Positions 48,820 through 58,992 are shown, counted from the stretch's first letter. The stretch is DNA of 64,000 nt from Maylandia zebra (GCF_041146795.1 NC_135170.1:24360033-24424032), one strand, 5' to 3'. Made by a program: numbers and translations. Notes: generated by a model from the sequence alone, not told the origin.

Positions 48820-48883
48820 GACAGTGAAAGTTGGTCTCAATTGGATGTTTCAGTTCCTCTCCCCTCATCACTTACAGTCAGGA
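48820..48883 (+). promoter_or_regulatory. Conserved pre-J block with a PU.1/IRF composite motif (J1)
   Basis: About 65 bp immediately before the J1 RSS is nearly identical to the block before J2. It contains TTTCAGTTCC (48848-48857), on the minus strand GGAACTGAAA, a perfect match to the Ets-IRF composite consensus GGAANNGAAA, next to CTCTCCCCTC. PU.1/IRF4 elements of this form drive mammalian light-chain enhancers. Here it could drive germline J transcription. Confidence 0.6.
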
Positions 48884-48922
48884 GGTTTTTGTACAGCCAT
48901 GTATACAAACTGAATCACTGTG
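48884..48922 (+). other. 23-bp-spacer RSS of J1
   Basis: Nonamer GGTTTTTGT, 23-bp spacer and heptamer CACTGTG. It is the exact partner of the V 12-spacer signals. Confidence 0.95.
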
Positions 48923-48956
48923 GTATTCGGACAAGGCACCAAGCTGATTGTGACAA
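48923..48956 (+). CDS. Ig light chain J segment J1
   Basis: Reads VFGQGTKLIVT and one extra base, then the donor GTAAG. FGQG is the J hallmark. The coding text is identical to J2. The extra A joins GC of the C exon to give serine. Confidence 0.95.
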
Positions 48957-49666
48957 GTAAGTGCTTTTAAACTGATCATGAAACAGGAGGTATTTTGTGT
49001 TTATGCTTAGATTCTCTAATTTTCTCATTTCTCATATACTTAGATTTTTCTTTAGACTTTTTTTTTGCTGTTTCATGCAGTCTGCAAGCTACAGAGTTGA
49101 TCACACGTTGTAATGTGACTTAAGTTCTTCATTAGTGCACAGACACAGATATTGAACTTGATTATTCTTAAAAAAAGGTTTGTATTATCTGCCTCTCAGA
49201 AAACATTTTTTAAATAATATTTTCTGGAAATTATTCCATGTTCTCTCAGTAGTAACAAACATTTGACCAAAGGTGGAAAACTGACTATAATTGAACAATC
49301 TGGCCTTAACCTTAGTGTTGCTTGGTTTTAGAATTAAACCCATTTTGTCTGCAGTTTGTCATAGTTGGTATTATTTTTTCATCTGTGTGAAAAAAAACAA
49401 CAATTTTCTGATTTAAAAAAAAATCTATTTTTTTGTTCTGCTTTAGATGACTATTCCTTCTTCTTTGCAGATGTCATTGTCTTTTATGCGAGTTGTTTAT
49501 TTTAGGATAAATATCATCTTCATCCAATATCTCAGGCCTGATGATGATGTTGTAAGACATAGCTTTTATGTATTTTGGAGAAGTTATTTTAGCTATTTTG
49601 GGAGTTAAAGTATAGTATTTTTTCATACATTACTTTATATTGATCCAGTTTTTATTTATTCATTTT

Positions 49667-49668
<2 letters not shown>

Positions 49669-49762
<94 letters not shown>
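49669..49762 (+). repeat. (TTG)n microsatellite, about 31 units, in the J1-C1 intron
   Basis: An uninterrupted TTG/GTT run ends about 27 bp before the C1 acceptor at 49,789. The J2-C2 intron lacks it. Confidence 0.97.
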
Positions 49763-49763
<1 letters not shown>

Positions 49764-49789
49764 TTAAAATGGTTTTCATCTATTTTCAG

Positions 49790-50112
49790 GCTCCAGCCTC
49801 CCTCCTCCTGTCCTGACAGTCTTCCCTCCGTCCAGTGCTGAGCTCCAGTCCGACACAGCTTCTCTGGTCTGTCTGTCCAGTCAGTCTGTGCCTTTTGCAG
49901 ATGTGAGCTGGTTGGCTGGTGGGAGTCCAGTGAGCAGTGGGATCTCTACCAGCACTGCTGTTCAGAGACCAGACCAGACTTACCAAATCAGCAGCTCTCT
50001 GACCATCCAGACATCAGACTGGAACATGGATAAGGTTTATACATGTAAAGTGTCTTTGGGCTCACAGACTTCAGAGAAAACCATCAGCAAATCAACCTGT
50101 AGCACTGACTAG
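49790..50112 (+). CDS. Ig light chain constant exon C1
   Basis: A single C1-set Ig domain of 107 residues, counting the serine made across the J-C splice. It starts SSSLPPPVLTVFPPSSAELQ. The domain cysteines are at 28 (SLVCLS) and 86 (VYTCKV), with core tryptophan at 41 (DVSWLAGG). Cysteine 104, in the tail KSTCSTD, is the likely bond to the heavy chain. An acceptor TTTTCAG precedes it; a polyadenylation signal AATAAA is at 50237-50242. The domain differs from C2 at only a few residues, mostly in the tail. Confidence 0.95.
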
Positions 50113-50579
50113 CAGACGGGTCAGAATCAGCATTTAAAGTCTGCTCTTCAATCCTTTTGGTATTTTTTTGTGCCTGTGTACATGTAAGAAAATACTAGCA
50201 GTTAATGTTTGCTATGCATTTATTCTGCAAAATGTTAATAAAAAATATTGCAAGTGAACATTGGAGGCAATGTAGCATTTTCTTCTTCTGCCAGTTTGAA
50301 TTTCCTCAACTCTTCTGTATGTCCATGTGCTAGTGTGTGCATGTCCATAAGTTCTTTACTTGTGGGGAGGTTATCATAGCTTCATGTTAGTCTCCAAACT
50401 TCCACCTCAAAAAACAAAAGTAAAAAAATTCTCTGATCATATATAGAGAATTGGAGTGCCTGAAAAGATAATTAATATTTTACATTCTGGTTTAAGTTTC
50501 CTGCAATAAAAGTGGTTTGAAAAGACCCCCCCCCCCCTCCAAAATGAGTAGTAACTGAAACTATCTACACCTCCCCCTC

Positions 50580-50670
50580 TGTCTTCCAGGATGCACCTGG
50601 AGGCTTCTTCTCTGAATTTAGAGTATTATGCAAATCAAGTCCTAAGTGAGAGGGGACTGTCCCTGACTGG
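50580..50670 (+). promoter_or_regulatory. Post-C1 element: E-box, octamer and GGGGACTGTCCC (candidate 3' enhancer)
   Basis: E-box CACCTG (50594-50599), octamer ATGCAAAT (50628-50635) and the near-palindrome GGGGACTGTCCC (50652-50663) are kept in order in the matching block after C2. The surroundings have diverged more. Octamer plus E-box is the make-up of immunoglobulin enhancers. The enhancer role is inferred. Confidence 0.55.
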
Positions 50671-51093
50671 AAAAAAAAAAAGTGAACCTTTTCATTATTT
50701 TACAAATAACCACTGTTGCTTTTAAACCTGGCTCATCTACCAAAAAAGGAGAAATCCTTTGTGATGATAAAATAATAGACCATGAAAAAAAAAAAATATA
50801 TGTATATATATATATATATATATTGTCAGTGTGAAGGCTCAAAGATGTTAAATGGTAAATAACTTTTCAGATAATATAAGAGTCAAAAGTTAAAGTCACT
50901 GATGCTGAAAGTCAAATAAATAAGTTGGTAAGTAAATAAGAAAGAAAATAAATGTGTAAAAAATAAATAGCATTGTAAAATGAATATATTTTCCCCACAA
51001 GGGGGAGGCATTGTCCAATCAGTCTCAGCCACTGAAGAGTGTGATTTTATTTAAAAGCATTGAGGTAATAAGTAGTTGATATAAAGGAATCAC

Positions 51094-51190
51094 TATGAGG
51101 GGCCGTACAAGCCAAAATTCATACTTTCACTCTCACATACATATATTCTTCTTCCATGCACATGAATTTTGGCTTGTACGGCCCCTCATA
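51094..51190. mobile_element. 97-bp fold-back element with 29-bp perfect arms
   Basis: Both ends carry TATGAGGGGCCGTACAAGCC as inverted copies, with the match running 29 bp into the element. The loop is about 39 bp. AATCAC is repeated directly on each side (51088-51093 and 51191-51196), consistent with a short target duplication. It has no coding capacity. Confidence 0.85.
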
Positions 51191-51309
51191 AATCACTGTG
51201 AACTACTGCATTGTGGTTTTGCTTCAAATTAACTTAAAGCTTCATTATATTTTGATCTGTGGAGGCTTATTAGAGGAAATATGAATCAGATGAATCATCT
51301 GTGTGAGAT

Positions 51310-51630
51310 GTAGACACAGTTTCCTGTTGTTAACTGACAGGAGTGACACCAGATCAGTGCCTGCTGCTGTATCTCATTTGCTTCAAGGTTTGATGTGTGT
51401 CTGTTCAGTGATGCTCTTCTGAATATCTTGTCTGTAAAACGTTGTCGACAGAGTTACTGTTACCTTCCTATCAGCTTGAAGCAGTCTCTTTTGACTTCTG
51501 GCATCAACAAGGCATTTTTATTCCAGAGAACTGACACTTACTGGATATTTACTTTTTTTGGGCCCATATGACTATGTAAACCCTAGAGATGACTGTGCGG
51601 GAAAATACTAGTAGATCAGCAGAAATAATT
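51310..51630. repeat. High-copy fish interspersed repeat fragment
   Basis: Contains 'ggcatcaacaaggcattttta', 'cactggatatttactttttttgg', 'gtaaaccctagagatgactgtg' and 'agtagatcagcag'. This is the same family as the copy at 26,165-26,530. It separates cluster 1 from cluster 2. Confidence 0.65.
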
Positions 51631-52235
51631 TGTAAATAATTTAAATTAAAGGTTTTTGCTGCACATTGGTTTGTGTCTTCTGTATATTCTGGGAAATTCC
51701 TCATCTTTAGAACAGCAATCTCCACAGAAAGACTTTGGGATAGGGTGACTCGGTAAATAAAGCACAGTAATTCAATATTGCAAGGAAAACTTGAATTAGA
51801 CACTACAGCTTTCATGAATTCTGAAAAACATTAAATATTTCCAGTCATTCCATAAGGAGTGAAAAAATACTGATAATGAATGAACTTCTTTTTTTTTAAA
51901 TTACCTTCACGTTTAACAACATTACACCTCAGTTTGTTAGATGAGCCCAGTGTTGCTACCACTAATATTACCACCAGGTATAATTAATCAGTAGTAGTGT
52001 CAGTATATTATTTGATGATAAATGTGAAGACTCAAACCAGTGGCAGTGGTAAAAAGATACATATTAAAAGCACTTGACATTATTTATCAGAAAATATAGA
52101 AAATTTAAGAGAATTTAACAAAGGAAACAATTCAGAGAGAGCGCCATAGCTCCTCCTCCTCCTCGTTGTATTAAATGGCTACTCCAGTACCTCCTCTTCT
52201 TATCTTACCGTAAAATCTCAGTTGACATTGACAAC

Positions 52236-52358
52236 ATGCTGGTGACTCTCTGTACTCTGATCACTGCTCTAACATGTAAAGAGTCTTATACACCAAATTA
52301 TACAGCAAGAATTATCAGTCAGTGTGTTTCTCTTGACTCCGTGTCTTCTTGTTGTTTG
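52236..52358 (+). pseudogene. Orphan V leader exon without V exon
   Basis: An intact promoter (CTCCTCCTCCTCC and TGTATTAAATGG near 52,150-52,175), leader exon 52236-52275 (MLVTLCTLITALT) and donor are followed by the usual intron text up to GTTGTTTG. The sequence then departs one or two bases before where CAG and the V exon should begin. The V body was removed with a clean break. Confidence 0.8.
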
Positions 52359-52419
52359 GAAACATATTGGCACCATGTATATATGTATAGACACATAGTG
52401 AGGGAGAAAGGTGACTGAA

Positions 52420-52570
52420 GAAGAAACACTCAGTGAATCATAGGAATCCCCCAGCTGCCTTGATATATTGCACTATAAAAAAGGGAGGATTCAGGGTCAC
52501 CTGATCCACTCCTAACTATATGCTTTAGCAAAAAGGAAAGTTTTATGTCTAATCTAAAGCAGAGAGATGC
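52420..52570. repeat. Degenerate fish LINE-tail-type repeat
   Basis: 'gggtcacctgatccactcctaactatatgctttagcaaaaaggaaagtttt' matches the repeat text near 3,630-3,690. It replaced the V body of the orphan leader just upstream. Confidence 0.55.
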
Positions 52571-52861
52571 ATGCAGATAGATATAGTCAGAGTGAGTATG
52601 AACAAAAGGAAACAAAAAGGTCATTAAAAAAAGAAAGAAAGAAAAAAGAATAATGTTGTAATGGGTTGATAGGCGGGAGACCAACACAAATAGACATAAA
52701 TATAGTAAAGACAAAAAAATGTTGCATATACATTTTTGAAGCTCCTCCTCTTGTTAGTTGTTTTATAAAATTGCTCCTGCAGCACCTCCCCTCTTCATCC
52801 AACAAAAGCAGTACAGTCCGTTTCACAGCTGCAATTCTATCTTTCATCAAACAGTGAGAAC

Positions 52862-53314
52862 ATGCTGGTGACTCTCTGTGCTCTCATCGCTGCTCTAACA
52901 TGTAAACACTTTGACTTATATTGCACACATATATACTAATTTCAGTGTGTTTCTCTTGACTCCATGTCTTCTTGTCGTTTGCAGGTGTGAGTGGTGTGAC
53001 GGTGCTGACACAGAAACCTCCTGTTCTATCAGTGAGGAAAGGAGAGACAGCCACCATGGACTGTAACCTGGGGACTGTTACTGGCAGTGATGCTCGTTGG
53101 TATAAACAGATTCCAGGAGGAGTTCCTCAGTTTGTGCTGAGGATGTATCATAGCTGGAGTTCTCCAGAATATGGATCTGGGTTCTCTGCTCCAAAATTCA
53201 CATCCACTCATCAGTCAACAAAAGATTATCGTTTGATCATCAGCAATGTGGAGGAGGGAGACTCTGCAGTCTATTACTGCCATACATGGGACAGCTCTGT
53301 TAAGGAGCATGTAT
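52862..53314 (+). CDS. Ig light chain V segment V4 (sigma-like)
   Basis: Leader exon 52862-52901 (MLVTLCALIAALT) and V exon 52985-53314. The V domain runs VSGVTVLTQKPPVLSVRKG, TMDCNLG, ARWYKQIPGGVPQFVLRM, YHSWSSPEYGSGFSAPKF and YYCHTWDSSVKEHVS. Core cysteines and tryptophan are intact and the frame is open. It is close to V3 and V5. CTCCTCCTC and TTTATAAAA lie near 52,742-52,768, with an octamer-like TTGCATAT further up near 52,722. Confidence 0.9.
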
Positions 53315-53342
53315 CACAGTGATTTACATCATGACAAAAACC
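53315..53342 (+). other. 12-bp-spacer RSS of V4
   Basis: CACAGTG, spacer ATTTACATCATG and ACAAAAACC. Confidence 0.95.
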
Positions 53343-53793
53343 TCCTCACTGTTACTTCTGCTTTTTGAGATTTACACATACTGATAACAAAGACATAAGT
53401 GAAAGCTCAGTGTACACTCACCACCCACAGAAATCAGTTTTTATTAACAAACATCAGAAAACAATAATGTTGTTTCACGATATGATTCACTAATACACAC
53501 AAAAAAGTCAGTCATATATTGCTCTTAAATTAGTTTTGATGAATCAGAAAATTTAAGAATTGAATTAAGTACTGTCAGCATACTGTCTCACATATGAATA
53601 CTTCATCAACATTTTCACTTGTTTTTCTGAAGGTTTTACTCCTGTTGCTTAAAATAACAAATAGTAACAAACAAGAAGAAATCAAATTTCACTGTTTGTT
53701 TATTTCAGTATCATTCTGTGACATCAAGCTCTAGGCAGTACATATTGGTTGATATTTTATATATCTATAATTATATTAATTTGACAATAAAAT

Positions 53794-54063
53794 ATGATAA
53801 ATTACCTTTTAATTAAAAATGTGCTGTTATTAAGAGAAACTCCCAAAGATTTCAGCGCTGTACTGAGCCCCCAATGTTTAAAGTCTTCCAATGCACCTGA
53901 AACTCCTGTTTCAATGTTACCATTAGTCATAGTCACAGTAATGGCAGTATTACTTTTTTATATGAGTTTTACCAGCTTCCTTTTATTTCAGATATATAAA
54001 CTTTACAAAAGAATGGTCCACACTAAACAAAAGCTGAAATCTCTACTTGATTTCATTGAATGA
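53794..54063 (+). other. Orphan open frame with one membrane segment
   Basis: This 89-residue frame between V4 and V5 reads NAPETPVSMLPLVIVTVMAV, continues through a hydrophobic stretch (LLFYMSFTSFLLF), and ends in a basic tail (IYKLYKRMVHTKQKLKSLL). An acceptor-like GATTTCAG precedes the middle at about 53,854. That is the layout of a transmembrane-cytoplasmic exon, but I recognise no family and AT-rich DNA can give such frames by chance. Its end overlaps a repeat unit also found near 52,016. Confidence 0.25.
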
Positions 54064-54170
54064 TAAATGTGAAGGCTCAATCTAGTGGCAGTGGTAAAAA
54101 GATATGTAGTTAAATCAGAAATGATAGATAATTTAATAGAATTTAATAAAGGAAACAATCCAGAAAGAAA

Positions 54171-54298
<128 letters not shown>

Positions 54299-54389
54299 CC
54301 CTGCTCCTCCTTCTCCTGGTTATATTAAATGGCTCAACCAGCACATTTTCTTCACATTTTATTGTCAATTCTCAGCTCACATCGACAAC

Positions 54390-54850
54390 ATGCTGCTGAC
54401 TCTCTGTACTCTGATCACTGCATTAACATGTAAAGAGGACTTATGCGTCCAATCGGACCTCAAGAAAGATTTATTAGTCTGTTTGTTTCTCTTGACTTCA
54501 TGTCTTCTTGTTGTTTGTAGGTGTGAGTGGTGTGACGGTGCTCACACAGAAACCTCCTGTTCTATCAGTGAGGAAAGGAGAGACAGCCACCGTGGACTGT
54601 AACCTGGGGACTGTTACTGGCAGTAATGCTCGGTGGTATAAACAGATTCCAGGAGAAGTTCCTCAGTTTGTGCTGAGGTTTTATCATAGCTGGGGTTCTC
54701 CAACCTATGGCTCTGGGTTCTCTGCTCCGAAATTCACATCCACTCATCAGTCAACAACAGATTATCGTTTGATCATCAGCAAAGTGGAGGAGGGAGACTC
54801 TGCAGTCTATTACTGTAAGACACATGACAACTCTGTTGATGAGTTCGTAT
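54390..54850 (+). CDS. Ig light chain V segment V5 (sigma-like)
   Basis: Leader exon 54390-54429 (MLLTLCTLITALT) and V exon 54521-54850. The V domain runs VSGVTVLTQKPPVLSVRKG, TVDCNLG, ARWYKQIPGEVPQFVLRF, YHSWGSPTYGSGFSAPKF and YYCKTHDNSVDEFVS. Note KTHD where other Vs have TWD. The frame is intact. CTCCTCCTTCTCC and TATATTAAATGG lie directly after the GA tract. Confidence 0.9.
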
Positions 54851-54878
54851 CACAGTGATTTATACTGTGACAAAAACC
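54851..54878 (+). other. 12-bp-spacer RSS of V5
   Basis: CACAGTG, spacer ATTTATACTGTG and ACAAAAACC. Confidence 0.95.
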
Positions 54879-55486
54879 TCCTCACTGTTACTTCTCCTTT
54901 TTTGGATTTTTACACATACTGATAACTAAGACAGTGTATACTCACCACCTAAAGAAAGTATGATTAAATAAATGTTATTTTTATTGACAAACATCAGACT
55001 GCACTAACGTTGTTCCACCATATGATTAACTAATATATTTTATATGAACATTTTTTATGTCAGACATGTAAAAATGATTATGAACCAGAAACACTGATGA
55101 TATGAGTTATAGTTATTGTTTTGAAGACTCATCTGAATAAACTAGTAATATAATGTGACGACATTATAATGCTCAAATTTGAAGGTGGAAACACTTATAT
55201 ATTTCTCTTGCTTTTTATACTCACTGTCAACAGTTTCTAAGTTATCATATTTGCAAACAACCATTCATTCCTGTTTTTGTGATATTTACTCAGTTATGAG
55301 ATGTCACTACACGGTTTTGACAAATCTTCTTTTTACCTTAGAATTCCAAAATAATAAAGGGTGGCTGAAATTACTTGACTGGCACATACTGAGAACCTTT
55401 CTGTCATGTGTGGCTGTGTGGCAGGCAGAATGAAGGATCCAAATTAATGAATCACAAGAAACCAATGAATGTACAGGGAGCACATA

Positions 55487-57195
55487 CAGTGGGGCAAAAA
55501 AGTATTTAGTCAGCCACCGATTGTGCAAGTTCCCCCACTTAAAATGATGACAGAGGTCAGTAATTTGCACCAGAGGTACACTTCAACTGTGAGAGACAGA
55601 ATGTGAAAGAAAAATCCATGAATTCACATGGTAGGATTTGTAAAGAATTTATTCGTAAATGAGGGTGGAAGATAAGTATTTGGTCACCTCAAACAAGGAA
55701 AATCTCTGGCTCTCACAGACCTGTAACATCTCCTGTAAGAAGCTTTTCTGTCCCCCACTCGTTACCTGTATGAATGGCACCTGTTTGGTCAATAACAAAA
55801 ATACAACTCAATACTTTGTAACATAACCTTTGTTGGCAATAACAGAGGTCAAACATTTACTATAGGTCTTTACCAGGTTTGCACACACAGTAGCTGGTAT
55901 TTTGGCCCATTCCTCCATGCAGATCTTCTCGAGAGCAGTGATGTTTTGGGGCTGTCGCCGAGCAACACGGACTTTCAACTCCCGCCACAGATTTTCTATG
56001 GGGTTGAGGTCTGGAGACTGGCTAGGCCACTCCAGGACTTTCAAATGCTTCTTACGGAGCCACTCCTTTGTTGCCCGGGCGGTGTGTTTTGGATCATTGT
56101 CATGTTGGAAGACCCAGCCTCGTTTCATCTTCAAAGTTCTCACTGATGGAAGGAGGTTTTGGCTCAAAATCTCACGATACATGGCCCCATTCATTCTGTC
56201 CTTAACACGGATCAGTCGTCCTGTCCCCTTGGCAGAAAAACAGCCCCATAGCATGATGTTTCCACCCCCATGCTTCACAGTAGGTATGGTGTTCTTGGGA
56301 TGCAACTCAGTATTCTTCTTCCTCCAAACACGACGAGTTGAGTTTATACCAAAAAGTTCTACTTTGGTTTCATCTGACCACATGACATTCTCCCAATCCT
56401 CTGCTGTATCATCCATGTGCTCTCTGGCAAACTTCAGACGGGCCTGGACATGCACTGGCTTCAGCAGCGGAACACGTCTGGCACTGCGGGATTTGATTCC
56501 CTGCCGTTGTAGTGTGTTACTGATGGTGACCTTTGTTACTTTGGTCCCAGCTCTCTGCAGGTCATTCACCAGGTCCCCCCGTGTGGTTCTGGGATCTTTG
56601 CTCACCGTTCTCATGATCATTTTGACCCCACGGGATGAGATCTTGCGTGGAGCCCCAGATCGGGGGAGATTATCAGTGGTCTTGTATGTCTTCCATTTTC
56701 TGATGATTGCTCCCACAGTTGATTTTTTCACACCAAGCTGCTTGCCTATTGTAGATTCACTCTTCCCAGTCTGGTGCAGGTCTACAATACTTTTCCTGGT
56801 GTCCTTCGAAAGCTCTTTGGTCTTGGCCATGGCGGAGTTTGGAGTCTGACTGTTTGAGGCTGTGGACAGGTGTCTTTTATACAGATGATGAGTTCAAACA
56901 GGTGCCATTCATACAGGTAACGAGTGGGGGACAGAAAAGCTTCTTACAGAAGACGTTACAGGTCTGTGAGAGCCAGAGATTTTCCTTGTTTGAGGTGACC
57001 AAATACTTATTTTCCACCCTAATTTACGAATAAATTCTTTACAAATCCTACCATGTGAATTCATGGATTTTTCTTTCACATTCTGTCTCTCACAGTTGAA
57101 GTGTACCTCTGGTGCAAATTACTGACCTCTGTCATCATTTTAAGTGGGGGAACTTGCACAATTGGTGGCTGACTAAGTACTTTTTTGCCCCACTG
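55487..57195 (-). mobile_element. Complete Tc1-family transposon with TA target sites
   Basis: The ends CAGTGGGGCAAAAAAGTA and TACTTTTTTGCCCCACTG are inverted and flanked by TA (55485-55486 and 57196-57197). The inverted arms are long, nearly 300 bp, running in to about 55,780 and 56,905, and are almost identical. The transposase is an open frame on the minus strand. Length 1.7 kb is full size. Near-identical arms and an open frame point to a recent arrival. Confidence 0.95.
55808..56830 (-). CDS. Tc1-family transposase, DD34E, unbroken
   Basis: 340 residues, the usual Tc1 length. An N-terminal paired-like double helix-turn-helix ([20 protein letters not shown], then [15 protein letters not shown]) is followed by a GRPR-like basic motif (SGAPRKI). 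The catalytic DDE residues are D153 ([12 protein letters not shown]), D244 ([12 protein letters not shown]) and E279 ([11 protein letters not shown]), with exactly 34 residues between the last two. No stops or frameshifts are seen. Whether it is active cannot be told from sequence. Confidence 0.95.
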   Translation of the reverse strand: MAKTKELSKDTRKSIVDLHQTGKSESTIGKQLGVKKSTVGAIIRKWKTYKTTDNLPRSGAPRKISSRGVKMIMRTVSKDPRTTRGDLVNDLQRAGTKVTKVTISNTLQRQGIKSRSARRVPLLKPVHVQARLKFAREHMDDTAEDWENVMWSDETKVELFGINSTRRVWRKKNTELHPKNTIPTVKHGGGNIMLWGCFSAKGTGRLIRVKDRMNGAMYREILSQNLLPSVRTLKMKRGWVFQHDNDPKHTARATKEWLRKKHLKVLEWPSQSPDLNPIENLWRELKVRVARRQPQNITALEKICMEEWAKIPATVCANLVKTYSKCLTSVIANKGYVTKY

Positions 57196-57982
57196 TAGGG
57201 TAATGATATAACAACTGCAATAAAAAACAACAACAACACAGGGTTTAAATATAACAGGGGGTAGCAAGGGAATGGGAAACAGGAGGGAAACACAGGTGGA
57301 CTAATCTGACATAACAAGACGGGGAGGAAGCAAGACTGAAAACACTGAACGCAGGACATAAGACCGCCAAAGTAAAACAGGAAATACAAATAAGGCTTAC
57401 TTACAGACAAATAAGGAGACATGGCTGACAGGGAAAAGTGAACATGGAGCACTGAGAGAAGAGTAACTAAACGTGGAACACGGGGAAGGGAAGGTAACAG
57501 AAACCCAAGGACTATAACTAAGAATGTAACATAAGCAGAAAACAATAACGGGAATAAAACCGACAAATCAAAACATAACTAATCAGAATCAGCATACTTT
57601 ACTAATCCCTAGGGAAATTATGTAATTGTATAACTAATCAAAAACACAACACGCTGGGTTCCAGACCCAGTAGCATGATACTTTCAGCTTTAAAATCTAA
57701 CCATGATTGATTTTATATCTGTATGAAATCAGAGAGTTAAAGTGTGAGATAATAAATCTTATCCACTGCTTCAGCGTAGTCTTATGAATAACAAGTTACA
57801 AATGTACTGTGTGATGCAGATGTGGATAAAGACATGAGAAAAACTGTGTTGCTCACATCTCAATCGGATTTGAACTTAAAAAAAGAAAAAGAAAAACAAA
57901 CTTGAATGTGACAGTAAAGTAAAAGCTCAGTCATTCAATGTGTTATGAAATATAAGCAGACTGATGAGGGGAAAATAAAGAT

Positions 57983-58046
57983 GACAGTGAAAGTTGGCCT
58001 CAGCAGGATGTTTCAGTTCCTCTCCCCTCATCAGTGACAGTCAGGA
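57983..58046 (+). promoter_or_regulatory. Conserved pre-J block with a PU.1/IRF composite motif (J2)
   Basis: Nearly identical to the block before J1, starting GACAGTGAAAGTTGG. It includes TTTCAGTTCC at 58011-58020 (GGAACTGAAA on the minus strand) and the adjacent CTCTCCCCTC. The few differences fall outside the motif. Confidence 0.6.
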
Positions 58047-58085
58047 GGTTTTTGTACAGCCATGTATACAAACTGAATCACTGTG
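58047..58085 (+). other. 23-bp-spacer RSS of J2
   Basis: Nonamer GGTTTTTGT, 23-bp spacer and heptamer CACTGTG. It is identical to the J1 signal, spacer included. Confidence 0.95.
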
Positions 58086-58119
58086 GTATTCGGACAAGGC
58101 ACCAAGCTGATTGTGACAA
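58086..58119 (+). CDS. Ig light chain J segment J2
   Basis: VFGQGTKLIVT, then donor GTAAG. Identical to J1. The J2-C2 intron is 873 bp, against 833 bp in cluster 1. Confidence 0.95.
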
Positions 58120-58992
58120 GTAAGTACTTTTAAACTGATTATAAAGTGGGAGAGATTTTCTTAATATTATTCAGTGTTTATGTTTTGATATCTTATGTTT
58201 CAGATTTTTAATCATTAATTATTAATATTCTAATGAGCCTTCAAATACAAGATTCTTCTTCAATTCGTTTCTTCAGAACTGAAAAAGCCTCTTAGATGAG
58301 GCTTGAAATGTTTGAATGCTGTTGAATGTAATTCTTTAACTTCGTGATTAGAGGCAGATATTTATCTCTGTCATTCCTATGAAGCAATAGTATTATTGAA
58401 CTTTGATGAGACATTGTTTAAAGACAAAATGTGAGAATAATTCAGTCTTGATTAGTAGTAACTAATCTAAAAGTCAAATCTCAAAAAGGCAAAACACTAA
58501 ATTAAAGTTAACATTCTGACCTTAATCTGGTTCAGTTTTAGAGCTAACTGTATTCTGTTTAACGTTTATCATAGATGGTATTGTTTCATTTCACACTAAA
58601 GAGTTTCAGACTAAAAAATACTGACTGATGTAAATGTTTATTATGTGTTTGAAATGTAACATTTCTACTACTTTAGATACTATTTATTTATAGTTTTACT
58701 GGAAGATATTAGTTATATTTTATAGTAAATTGCTTCATGATGATGTTGTAGGACATAACCTGAAATGGTTCTCTTGTTTGTGTGTTTGTACATGAAATCT
58801 CAGCTGCTATAAAGGACTGGTTCTAATTTAGCAGATGCGATATTTTTCATGGCTACAATAAGTTATCATTTATAATAACAGATAGATTATATTCATCCAC
58901 TGCTGTCTCTTACACAGTTCTTTTCTTAAAAACTTTTCTAGTATTTAATTGATTTATTTCAATGTTTCTGAATGTCTTTCATGTATTTTCAG

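Noticed and set aside
48691-48960. Open frame of 89 residues spanning J1
   Set aside because: It reads the J in the wrong frame; the true J frame is VFGQGTKLIVT and the rest is a V fragment.
49669-49762. Regular repeat that could suggest a CRISPR-like array
   Set aside because: A plain TTG microsatellite without spacers, in a vertebrate genome.
55902-56849. Long plus-strand open frame of 315 residues
   Set aside because: It is the antisense shadow of the Tc1 transposase; the minus frame has the DD34E motifs.
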